From positions 4,030,001 to 4,094,000 of the forward strand of contig NZ_CP041660.1 in the NCBI RefSeq assembly GCF_007289895.1: DNA of 64,000 nucleotides. The letters run 5' to 3'. Position numbers and translations under genes: made by a program. The notes under the pieces were generated by a model. The model saw only the letters and a program-made list of their open reading frames with translations, was not told where the DNA came from and made no database searches. Positions 36,538-45,644 of the stretch are shown here, one piece after another. Every line of letters starts with the position of its first letter. The stretch's first letter is position 1. This DNA comes from Catenovulum sediminis (GTDB lineage Bacteria; Pseudomonadota; Gammaproteobacteria; Enterobacterales; Alteromonadaceae).

Positions 36538-38193
36538 TCAACTTTTGTTTTCTAAATGTCGCTCTTGCGTTGCTTTCATATCTTTGTGCAACAAAACAAT
36601 AGCCGCCAAATTCGGCAAGGTCATTAATACTACGGTGACGGCCGCTAAATTCCAAATAATTGTGGTATCTGTTATTGCCGCTATAAAAAAACCCAGTACG
36701 TAACTAATACGGAAATAGACAACTGAACGACTGCCAAACAAATAAGTCATCGCTCTATCGCCGTAGTAGCTCCATGATATAGCGGTTGAAAAAGCAAATA
36801 ACAAGATGGAGATTGCAACTAAATACTCGCCATACTGGCCAAACCACCCTTGACTAAAAGCAACAGCCGTCAAGGCGGTAGAGTGAATTAATGAATAGCC
36901 TTGAATTTGTATGTTTGAATTAACAATGCGACCGTTATCCACTGTTAAAAAACCTCTATATTTTTCGCCGTCTGCGTTGAGCACCTCAACCTGCTCGGCA
37001 ATTGATCTGGCATTTATTAAAGTTACCCCTTCAGTGGTAATTTTACCCGCTCGAATTAATAGCTCTCCTTGATAAAATTTAACCTCATGTGTTTCTTTTG
37101 CGTTTAACCAAGCGTAGAGTTGCTGCCTATTTTCTTTCGAACTTTCGTGATATTCACCTTGTATAACATACATGTCTGCCGCATCAAATTGATTAAGATG
37201 TTTTTTATACCAAACCCCAGATGACAAAATAACCAAGCCAGTTAACGTACATAACACTAGGGTATCGATAAAAGGCTCTAATATTGCGACCTTACCTTCA
37301 TTAACCGGATCTTTCGTTCTAGCACTTGCGTGGGCTATAGCCGCGGAGCCTGCACCCGCTTCATTAGAAAATAAACCGCGATTAACACCACGGCTAAAAG
37401 CATAAGCAAAACTGGCACCCAAAAATCCACCGGTTGCTGCGCTGCCAGTGAACACTCCCGTAAATATTGCAGTTAAAGACGGTAAAATATTGTCGTAATT
37501 ATATACAGCAACACTGATAGCGCTGACAAAATACACAACTGCCATCATAGGCACGAGTCGGGCTGTCACCTTAGCGATACGTTTGATACCACCAATAATC
37601 ACCAAAGCCAGTAGAATTGACAATACAGCACCGGTAACCATAGGTTGAATATCAAAACTGGTTTCCATTGCGAGCGCAATATTATTAATTTGTGGCATAG
37701 ACCCAGTTCCAAATGAACTGATCACAACGGCAACAGCAAACAATATTGCTAACCAACGGGCATTCAGCTTGCGATCCATATAGTACATTGGGCCGCCAGA
37801 AAAGCTACCATCAGACGTTTGCACCCGATATTTGTGCGATAATGTGACCTCTACATATTTTGTTGCCATACCTAAAAATGCCGTCATCCACATCCAAAAC
37901 AGTGCAGCCGGACCGCCCAAAAAGATAGCTAAACCGACGCCCCCGATATTTCCGGTCCCTACGGTACCAGACAAAGCAGTTGTCAATGCCTGAAAGTGAC
38001 TGGTATCGCCCTGTGCGCCCGGCTGTGATTTTTTCTCAAATAAATGCGCCCAACCTGCTTTAAAAAATCGAATTTGCGGAAACCCTAAGTAGAATGTGAA
38101 AAACACTCCAACAGCCAATAATAAATACGGAAAATAAACGGCGCTGCCCAAATATTGATCAAGAGAAAGTAAAAATTGATTGATCGAATCCAT
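36538..38193 (-). CDS. Alanine/glycine:cation symporter (AGCS family)
   Basis: A 551-residue inner-membrane Na+-coupled amino-acid carrier. Family signatures are [30 protein letters not shown] and [20 protein letters not shown]. Between the late transmembrane helices there is a hydrophilic insertion of about 110 residues (from [14 protein letters not shown] to [11 protein letters not shown]) that minimal AGCS proteins lack; it looks like a periplasmic domain. The start at 38193 gives the family-like [18 protein letters not shown]; a longer frame from 38262 is less likely. Confidence 0.9.
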   Translation of the reverse strand: MDSINQFLLSLDQYLGSAVYFPYLLLAVGVFFTFYLGFPQIRFFKAGWAHLFEKKSQPGAQGDTSHFQALTTALSGTVGTGNIGGVGLAIFLGGPAALFWMWMTAFLGMATKYVEVTLSHKYRVQTSDGSFSGGPMYYMDRKLNARWLAILFAVAVVISSFGTGSMPQINNIALAMETSFDIQPMVTGAVLSILLALVIIGGIKRIAKVTARLVPMMAVVYFVSAISVAVYNYDNILPSLTAIFTGVFTGSAATGGFLGASFAYAFSRGVNRGLFSNEAGAGSAAIAHASARTKDPVNEGKVAILEPFIDTLVLCTLTGLVILSSGVWYKKHLNQFDAADMYVIQGEYHESSKENRQQLYAWLNAKETHEVKFYQGELLIRAGKITTEGVTLINARSIAEQVEVLNADGEKYRGFLTVDNGRIVNSNIQIQGYSLIHSTALTAVAFSQGWFGQYGEYLVAISILLFAFSTAISWSYYGDRAMTYLFGSRSVVYFRISYVLGFFIAAITDTTIIWNLAAVTVVLMTLPNLAAIVLLHKDMKATQERHLENKS

Positions 38194-38280
38194 GTTTTTA
38201 AACCTACTTATCGCGATTGTTACGGTTAAACAATTTTCTACAAATTGCGCAACAATACGCAATAATGCTCAATAATTCTA

Positions 38281-38548
38281 TAGGGCGTGTTTATCTTTGT
38301 TTATAATTTGAGCTGAGAGAAAAAATGGTCTTAGGCAAGGCAGAAATAATGAAGTTTAGTCATCTAAATAAGTTATTTCTAACACTGCATAAGACCATTT
38401 TGGCCTCAGCCCGAAGGGCAATGGCTATTTTAACCCTTAACGGCATTAGAATTCGTTTATTTAGAATGACTAAACCCCACTCATTCTGCTTTGTTAATGA
38501 TTAAAATAGCCTATTGCTCAAAAATAATACAAAGATAAACACGCCCTA
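38281..38548. mobile_element. MITE-like element with perfect 20-bp terminal inverted repeats
   Basis: TAGGGCGTGTTTATCTTTGT at 38281-38300 is repeated perfectly in inverted orientation at 38529-38548. The 268-bp interior has no ORF but contains nested inverted repeats, for example ATGGTCTTA with TAAGACCAT and TTTAGTCAT with ATGACTAAA, so a single strand could fold almost completely. The outermost bases are TA, as in elements that duplicate a TA target; a longer target duplication is not seen. It sits between the symporter gene and a c-di-GMP gene. I cannot name the parent transposon. Confidence 0.88.
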
Positions 38549-38683
38549 ATAACTTATAGTATATCGGAAATATCAACTACAATTCAGTCTAGCTTTACAT
38601 TTTTTGGCCGATATTTATATTTGTCGACGTTAGAAAAATGGACTAGCATAGAATCAGATAAAAGGACGTACGTGGTATTCATT

Positions 38684-40329
38684 ATGATACATCTATTCAA
38701 GACACGTAGATTGGCATTAGGGTTAGCTTTTAGCTTATGTTTTTGTGTTAAGCTATTTGCACAAGACACAGTGCGTTTACAGTTGAAATGGAATCACCAG
38801 TTTCAATTTGCCGGATACTACATGGCGCTTGAAAAAGGATTTTACCAACAAAAAAATCTAAACGTTGAAATTTTAGAAGGGAATAAGACTGCCTCCCCCC
38901 GCTAGATGCTATTTTAAATAATGAAGCTGACTTTGCTATTAGTAGTTCCTCTGTTGCAATTTATCGAATGGAAGGTTATCCATTAGTCGCCTTAGCTGCA
39001 ATCATGCAAACTTCTCCTTTGGTCTGGATTACACTTAAAGATAAAGACTTTGCGACACCACATGAATTAATTGGACGAAAGCTTCCTGTTTTAACGCCAA
39101 ATGAAAGTGCTGAATTATTAACTGTATTTCGCATGGAAGGTTTAGACCTTAAACAGATAAATTTTATTAATCACCGCGCGACTGTCGATGACTTAATCAA
39201 TAACAAGGTAGATGCAATCAATGGTTACATTGCCAACGAGCCATTTTTATTAGATCAACTAGGCCATCAATATAACTTGATCCGGCCTAAGAACTACGGT
39301 GTTAATTTTTACAATGATGTTTTAGTCACGCACGAAAAATTTGCTAAAAACAACCCTGAAATAATCGAAAACTTTACTGCTGCGTCTCTGCAAGGCTGGC
39401 AGTACGCTTTGGAGAATATCGATGAAACAATTTCTATTATTCGTAATAAATATGCCCCTAATAAAAGCTTAGAGCATTTACTATATGAAGCTAAAGTGAT
39501 TCAGTCATTAATTATGCCCGAGCTTGTACAACTCGGGCATATGAACCCAGGACGTTGGCAATTCATTGCGGATACCTACAAAGAATTGAACTTAACACAA
39601 GGTGATAACAGCATTGAAGGTTTGATATACACACGGCCTAAGGCAGACCTTACCTGGTTTATTCACGCCATTGTTTTATCACTGGTTATCATTTTAGTAT
39701 TACTGGTTATCACTTGGCGATTTGCCTATCTATCTTCCACTTTAAAGCGTGAAATTTCTCGCCGCCAATACGCAGAAAGAAAGCTAATTAAAGCGAACAA
39801 TGAGTTAAAGGCACAAGCTTCAAGCGACCCGCTTACCCAAATTTATAACCGCAGAGCATTTTTTGACAAAGGTCAGTCGATAGTGCGTTTTGCCACTCGT
39901 AAAAACTATCCGATGTCATTATTAATGATAGATATTGACTATTTTAAAAAGATTAACGACCAATATGGCCATGCGGCCGGAGATTTGGCGCTACAAAAAG
40001 TTTGCGACTGTATTAAAGCAGAAGTTATCCGAAGCCATGATATTTTTGCCCGAATAGGAGGCGAAGAATTTGCAATATTAATGGTTGATTGTGATTTAAA
40101 GGCCTCTGAAAATGTTGCCGACCGTATTCATAAACGAATACAGGAACTGCACATTCCTTGGAAAAACAGTCAATCTTTTACCTTAACGGTGAGTATCGGT
40201 ATCGCCCCGGTCACCAATGAATTGAGTGAAAGCCTTACGCAGGCTGATATTGCGCTTTATAGGGCGAAACAAAATGGACGTAACTGTCATTTCACCTACA
40301 TAGATGAAGATGAGAAAGATGTTGTTTAA
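38684..40329 (+). pseudogene. NMT1/THI5-like sensor with GGDEF domain, frameshifted in a C-run
   Basis: A diguanylate cyclase with an N-terminal signal peptide, a periplasmic NMT1/THI5-like binding domain (LQLKWNHQFQFAGYYMALEK), one TM helix (HAIVLSLVIILVLLVITWRF) and a C-terminal GGDEF domain with site ARIGGEEFAIL and an inhibitory RSHD site. The frame breaks at a run of six C (38895-38900): upstream ends in a stop at 38904, while downstream continues LDAILNNEADFAISSSS. One extra C (or two fewer) restores a single 549-residue protein. As written, the first frame would give only ~73 residues. Translation might restart at 38968 without the signal peptide. Sequencing error, mutation or slippage switching are all possible. 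Confidence 0.87.
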
Positions 40330-40355
40330 AATACACAATGTTACTTTACCGCTCT

Positions 40356-42986
40356 TCACCTTTCCTCTTCCACTATAAATGCATCTGGAGTCGCGTTTAA
40401 GCTTTCTCGCAACTCTTCATTTATAGCCGAACTTTCAGCATTTAAAGCTTCATCTAAAGATACAAATCCAGACAAAGAAGCGGGCTTTTGAATACCAAAC
40501 CCTTGCGCATAATCAACGCCAATTTCACGCAACGCGTCCAAAATATTGTCGTCTTCTACATATTCGGCAATCGTCTTCATGCCCATAACGTTGCTGATTT
40601 GATGAATTGAACGAACGATTTCACGATCTCGGTCATTCATCGTCATTTCTTTGACAAAACCGCCGTCAATTTTGACATATTCAGCAGGCAGGTTTTGCAA
40701 ATAGCTATAAGAAGAAAAGCCTTTGCCAAAGTCATCCAAAGCAAAAGTAAAACCATGCGACTTCAGTTTCATGATTAACTCGCGTCCAACCACCAAATTT
40801 GCCACAGCGGCCGTTTCTGTGACTTCAAAACATATCGTTTCGGGTGGAAAACCAATTTTTTCGTGCAAATCGATAATATATGAAAACAATTTTTCATCGT
40901 TTAGCGACTCGCCAGACAAGTTAATCGAGAGCGTCACTTTTTTCCACAACTGTGGTCTAGATGAGATCCAACGAAATACCGTTTTAATCACCCAGCGATC
41001 AATTTTAGGGGTCAGTCTAAACCGCTCTGCTGCCGGTAAAAACATGCCCGGCGCCAACAATATTCCGTCATCATCTATCATACGTAATAGAATTTCGATG
41101 TGCTCCCGTTCGCTGACACCAATTGTTGGGTTAATACGCTGAAAAAACAGCTCGAATTTATCATTAACTAACGCATCGTTAATGCGTGCAGCCCAACGCG
41201 GTGCCTGATGGTGCGAATTCAACTTCTCATTATTCGGGTCAAATACTCGTATGTTATTCATTCCCACGTTTTTAGCCATATAACAGGCGGCGTCCGCTTC
41301 CCGTCTGGCTTCAGCTGCATTATGCGTATCACTATTGACGATTGTGACACCAACACTTGCACCAATCGAATGTATTTTTCCGCCCCAAATAAAACGGTAT
41401 TCTTTAATTTGGCTTAAAATTTTGTCAAAAATCGCCAAACCATGTTCAAGGTGCGCGTCAAATAAAATAATGCCATATTCGTCCCCACCAATTCGGGCAC
41501 AAACGTCCGTTTTGCGCAAAAATGATTTAAGGATGCCACCAATTTCATATAATAATTGGTCGCCAGCCGCATGCCCTGCACTGTCGTTAATTAACTTAAA
41601 ACGATCTAAATCAATTTGACACAATACATGCTCACGTCTTTCCATTTTTGCGTTATGTACCGCCTCATTTAACATTTCTTCGTATTTATGGCGATTTAAC
41701 AATTTAGTGACGATATCGTAGCTGGCTTGGAAATTTAGTTTTTTGCGCAAGCGCTCTGATTGTGTCATGTCACGTAGCACCATAACGGTGCCTACCAGTT
41801 CTTTTTCCGGATTACACAGCAGCGTAATATGCTTTTCGATATATAAGATTTCCAGTTCACGATTTAAACGATGCATATAGCGTTCGCCAGCACTAACCGA
41901 ATCATGCCCGTTGCGTATGACGTCTTTTAATACCCGACGTAACCGCTTTGAATCTTCCGCATCGCTAAATGGCAACACATCTGCAATATGTTTTCCTAAT
42001 ATCTCTTGTTCAGTGGTTTTTATTATTTTAAATGTAGCGGCGTTACAGAAAGTCACAATACCATGCAAATCCGTTGTGATAACCGCATCACCTATTGAGT
42101 TTAGTGTCACTTTGTTAAACTCTTTTGCGGCAAATAACTCGTCCAACATATCGTTTATCGAGCCCGCTAACGCACCTATTTCACCTGTTTGATAATCCCC
42201 GACTCTACGCTCAGATTCGCTATTAGGTTTAATTCGGGATACTTCCTGTTGCAGACGATTTAAATGCTGCTGTGCGCTGATTTTTCGGCTGTAAAGCGAC
42301 ATCACGACACTGGCCAACGACAAGATAAAAATAAGTGCTGCCAACACGATTATAGGTTGGTTATAAAACGCTCGGTTGGTATCTATTTTTAAAGGAATGG
42401 CAACATTTTGCTGTGTTAGCAAATCTTCCAGCAAGATATGATGTGTTAGATTAAAGGGTGTTGATGTTTCTGCAACAACGTAGCTTGGTGTGGCGAGTAA
42501 GCTATCTGATGGTAATAAAGTACCGTAAATGTATTGGCCACCATTTGACTCTACTATCGAAACCAAAGCCCAGTCATTTTTATTTAATTGCGTAATACCG
42601 GTACTTGAATCATGCTCGCTGATTAAAAATTCTAATATATTTTTATTGAAAGAAGTCGGAAGCGAAGTGGCAAGCACATTATCTTGTGTAAGATATATCT
42701 GCCAAAGTACTTGAAGATCACTGTCAACCGCCATAGCAAAAGACGGATTTTCGTCTAACCATAAAGACTTATCAGAAGTTTGTTTAAGTTGCTCTACTTT
42801 AAGTTGGCTCAAGGCATAATGTTGCTGAAAAAGATAGTCTACGGACTGCAATTGACTATTAACCAATTGAGATTGGTGCGTCTGCTTCCATTTTTCTAAT
42901 GCTTGCTCTGATGCCAACCCCAGCAGCACAAATAAAAGCAATACGCCTGATGAGGCAAAGATAATGGCTCTTTGCATACGTTTCAT
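40356..42986 (-). CDS. Membrane PAS-GGDEF-EAL protein
   Basis: An 876-residue c-di-GMP protein: TM helix near residue 10-28, a periplasmic region of ~190 residues, a second TM (VLAALIFILSLASVVMSLYS), a PAS domain, GGDEF and EAL. The cyclase site is ARIGGDEYGIIL with an inhibitory RKTD site. The EAL motif reads EILLRM, a variant, but other phosphodiesterase residues are present (NLSGESL, FEVTETAA, ALDDFGKGFSSYSY, AEYVED). It ends with QGFGIQKP. This layout is close to RNase E/biofilm regulators such as PdeB/MorA-type proteins; the active half cannot be told from sequence. It converges on the frameshifted cyclase gene. Confidence 0.9.
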   Translation of the reverse strand: MKRMQRAIIFASSGVLLLFVLLGLASEQALEKWKQTHQSQLVNSQLQSVDYLFQQHYALSQLKVEQLKQTSDKSLWLDENPSFAMAVDSDLQVLWQIYLTQDNVLATSLPTSFNKNILEFLISEHDSSTGITQLNKNDWALVSIVESNGGQYIYGTLLPSDSLLATPSYVVAETSTPFNLTHHILLEDLLTQQNVAIPLKIDTNRAFYNQPIIVLAALIFILSLASVVMSLYSRKISAQQHLNRLQQEVSRIKPNSESERRVGDYQTGEIGALAGSINDMLDELFAAKEFNKVTLNSIGDAVITTDLHGIVTFCNAATFKIIKTTEQEILGKHIADVLPFSDAEDSKRLRRVLKDVIRNGHDSVSAGERYMHRLNRELEILYIEKHITLLCNPEKELVGTVMVLRDMTQSERLRKKLNFQASYDIVTKLLNRHKYEEMLNEAVHNAKMERREHVLCQIDLDRFKLINDSAGHAAGDQLLYEIGGILKSFLRKTDVCARIGGDEYGIILFDAHLEHGLAIFDKILSQIKEYRFIWGGKIHSIGASVGVTIVNSDTHNAAEARREADAACYMAKNVGMNNIRVFDPNNEKLNSHHQAPRWAARINDALVNDKFELFFQRINPTIGVSEREHIEILLRMIDDDGILLAPGMFLPAAERFRLTPKIDRWVIKTVFRWISSRPQLWKKVTLSINLSGESLNDEKLFSYIIDLHEKIGFPPETICFEVTETAAVANLVVGRELIMKLKSHGFTFALDDFGKGFSSYSYLQNLPAEYVKIDGGFVKEMTMNDRDREIVRSIHQISNVMGMKTIAEYVEDDNILDALREIGVDYAQGFGIQKPASLSGFVSLDEALNAESSAINEELRESLNATPDAFIVEEER

Positions 42987-43341
42987 ACTTTAGCAACCGA
43001 TTTAGTAATAATTATTATTTGAATTAATGCATACATGGTCATTACCGCTTTTTACCAACTATTAGTCAAGCAGTTTTTCACAATAACTGTGCAAAAATCA
43101 ACCAATTGTTTGAATTTTTGTATTCTTTTATAAATTTCACCGTCTGTGCGTGATCTCTTACAAAGCGCATCTAACTCAATTTATCTTTCTGCCATTCTCA
43201 AAAGCTTGTTTATCTGCTCTTTTTCTTCTCTACTTTTGATAAATCACAATTTATATTTTATAAACCCCTTCATATTCGCTATAGTTAGCGACATTCAGGC
43301 AAATATAACGCCCGCCTCATAGTATATTTTCAGTGAAGACA
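42987..43341. other. Intergenic region upstream of pheA
   Basis: A 355-base AT-rich stretch between the divergent EAL-protein gene and pheA. I looked for a phenylalanine-rich leader peptide with attenuator hairpins, as in enterobacterial pheA, and did not find one. No other feature is supported. Confidence 0.45.
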
Positions 43342-44502
43342 ATGGAAAAAATAGATTTAAACCAAATAAGAACGCAAATAACTGCGCTTGACGAACAGTT
43401 ACTCCAATTATTAGCAGACCGCCGCGCTTTAAGTATTCAGGTTGTCAAAAGCAAAATTCAGGATCAAAAACCAATCAGAGACAGCTATCGGGAAACACTG
43501 TTGTTAGAAAATCTGGCTGAAAAAGGTAAAAAACTGGATTTAAAAAGTGAATACATAAACCGTGTATACCGCTCAATAATCGAAGATTCTGTTGAATTAC
43601 AACAAGACTTTTTAATGCAATTGGATAATCCAAGCTTAAAAAGTGCTGAATACAAAATTGCCTATTTAGGCAGCAAAGGCTCGTATAGTCATGCAGCCGT
43701 TGAAAAATACTTGGCCAGCGTAAATGGTGGTTTAATTGATTTTGGTTGTACCAGCTTTGATGCCATTTTTGCAGCAGTTGAAAATAAAGAAGCAGACTTA
43801 GGCGTGCTGCCAATTGAAAATACCTCCTCTGGCAGTATTAATGAAGTTTATGATTTACTGCAAACAACCCGTTTAAAAATAATCGACGAATTATATATAC
43901 CGGTTAAGCACAACCTTTTAGTCTCATGCGAAACAGATTTATCTGAAATTACAACCATATACGGGCACCATCAGCCAATCGCTCAATGTAGTGATTTTTT
44001 AAATGAGTTAGATGATATCGAAGTCAAAGTGATGGACAGTACTTCCAGTGCTTTGTCAGAAGTGCAAGCCTTAAAAGATCCGAAAATCGCCGTTTTAGGC
44101 AGTGCAGAGGCCGGTAAACATTATGGTTTGCAATCTATCAGAGCCGATGTTGCAAACCAAAAAGATAACCAGACACGCTTTATTGTGGTGGCGCGCGAAG
44201 CCGTCAATGTACCCTTTGCGTGTGCGGCAAAAACATCACTTATTTTATCCGTTGGGCAACGCCCCGGTGCATTAGTAGATGCTTTGATGATATTTAAAAA
44301 ACACAGTGTCAATATGTGTAAAATTGAGTCACGCCCGATTAAAGGTCGGCCGTGGGAAGAAATGTTTTATATTGATGTCACTGAAAACCTAAAATCAGAA
44401 GCAATGCAGTTGGCGATCAAAGAATTAAAAGCCAGCGTGTCTGATTTTTCAGAACTAGGCTGTTACATCAATCGAACTATTTTTAGCGAAGAGGCAAGTT
44501 AA
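43342..44502 (+). CDS. pheA: Bifunctional chorismate mutase/prephenate dehydratase (P-protein)
   Basis: A 386-residue P-protein that makes phenylpyruvate from chorismate. Three domains in order: AroQ-type chorismate mutase (residues ~1-90, LNQIRTQITALDEQLLQLLA), prephenate dehydratase (~100-275, IAYLGSKGSYSHAA, LPIENTSSGSINEVYDLL) and a C-terminal ACT domain (SLILSVGQRPGALVDALMIF) with the ESRP segment that binds the feedback inhibitor phenylalanine. The ATG at 43342 is preferred to a GTG at 43333. The RND adaptor gene follows after only 14 bases, so read-through is possible. Confidence 0.96.
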   Translation: MEKIDLNQIRTQITALDEQLLQLLADRRALSIQVVKSKIQDQKPIRDSYRETLLLENLAEKGKKLDLKSEYINRVYRSIIEDSVELQQDFLMQLDNPSLKSAEYKIAYLGSKGSYSHAAVEKYLASVNGGLIDFGCTSFDAIFAAVENKEADLGVLPIENTSSGSINEVYDLLQTTRLKIIDELYIPVKHNLLVSCETDLSEITTIYGHHQPIAQCSDFLNELDDIEVKVMDSTSSALSEVQALKDPKIAVLGSAEAGKHYGLQSIRADVANQKDNQTRFIVVAREAVNVPFACAAKTSLILSVGQRPGALVDALMIFKKHSVNMCKIESRPIKGRPWEEMFYIDVTENLKSEAMQLAIKELKASVSDFSELGCYINRTIFSEEAS

Positions 44503-44516
44503 CAGGAGTTTTAACA

Positions 44517-45629
44517 ATGGCACGATTTGGACTATCCGCAATGACCCTTATCAGTTCACTACTGCTGTTAAGCTGCGATAAACAAACCGAGCCACCAAAG
44601 CAGCCAATTCGCTCAATTGCCTGGCAAACCGTAAATAGTCAACCGCTGACGCAAATGCGGCGATTGCCAGGTATCTTAAATCCGGTTGAGTCAGCCCCTT
44701 TAAGTTTTCAGGTCAGCGGTAAAATTGAAGCCATTTATGTGCATTTAGGCGATAGTGTTTCAAGTGGACAAAAACTCGCTCAATTGCAACTCAGCAACTA
44801 CAAACTTGCGCTGCAGGCTGCACAAGGCGAACTTGAAAAAGCCAAAGCCTTTCAACGCGAAAGAGAAGCTGAATTTGCACGTTACGAGCAATTATTAGAA
44901 CAACAACTCGTCTCCCGCTCGGTTTATGATAATGCAAAATCACAAGCGCAAAGCGCTGCATCCTCAGTTGATGTTGCGCATACACAACTAGAAATTGCAC
45001 AAAAAAACCTCAACGATGCAACCTTGTATGCCCCATACGATGGGCGAATAACCAATCAACTAGCCGAACCCTCGCAACAAGTCGCCAGTGGACAAACTGT
45101 TTTTGAAATAGAAGGTCAGCACGGTTTAGAAATTGCCGTCCTTGTCCCCGAAACCTTGATAAAAGAAGTTAAAAACGGACAAACATACAAAGTTAGAGCA
45201 CCTGTTGTAAAAGACAAAGAACTGAGTGCTTATGTCAGCGAAATTTCCAGCCGCGCAGAAAATGCCAATGCCTTTAGAGTGGTTTTAAACTTTAGCGAAG
45301 AGCACCCAGACTTACGCGCAGGGATGTCAGTAGAGGTTGATTTTGTCTATCGCGGATCTGAGCGCAACAACTATCAAGGTAGCGCGTTTAACATCCCCGT
45401 TTCCGCACTACTTGCCGGCAAAGATAAACAAACTTTCGTATTCGTCTATAACCCACAAACCAGCTTATTAGAAAAACGTCAGGTTGTCGCCGAAAATATT
45501 CTGGGTAATCAGGTACTCATCACACAAGGTTTAACATCCGGCGAAATCATCGCAACGGCGGGGGTATCGTTTTTACAAGACGGTCAACAAGTAAACTTGT
45601 TTAAAAACGACGTTAAAATCTTTAATTAA
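44517..45629 (+). CDS. RND efflux periplasmic adaptor lipoprotein
   Basis: A 370-residue membrane fusion protein (HlyD/AcrA type). The N-terminus has a lipobox LLLSC at residues 16-20, so it is anchored in the inner membrane by lipid. The lipoyl half-motif (SGKIEAIYVHLGDSVSSGQK), a coiled-coil hairpin (residues ~95-155) and a beta-barrel domain follow. It links the inner-membrane pump encoded next to an outer-membrane channel; no TolC-like gene is in the window. AGGAG precedes the start. Confidence 0.93.
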   Translation: MARFGLSAMTLISSLLLLSCDKQTEPPKQPIRSIAWQTVNSQPLTQMRRLPGILNPVESAPLSFQVSGKIEAIYVHLGDSVSSGQKLAQLQLSNYKLALQAAQGELEKAKAFQREREAEFARYEQLLEQQLVSRSVYDNAKSQAQSAASSVDVAHTQLEIAQKNLNDATLYAPYDGRITNQLAEPSQQVASGQTVFEIEGQHGLEIAVLVPETLIKEVKNGQTYKVRAPVVKDKELSAYVSEISSRAENANAFRVVLNFSEEHPDLRAGMSVEVDFVYRGSERNNYQGSAFNIPVSALLAGKDKQTFVFVYNPQTSLLEKRQVVAENILGNQVLITQGLTSGEIIATAGVSFLQDGQQVNLFKNDVKIFN

Positions 45630-45644
45630 GGCCAGTTATTTTTG

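Noticed and set aside
42987-43341. pheL-type leader peptide and attenuator before pheA
   Set aside because: No start codon followed by a phenylalanine-rich run and no alternative hairpins with a T-run could be found.
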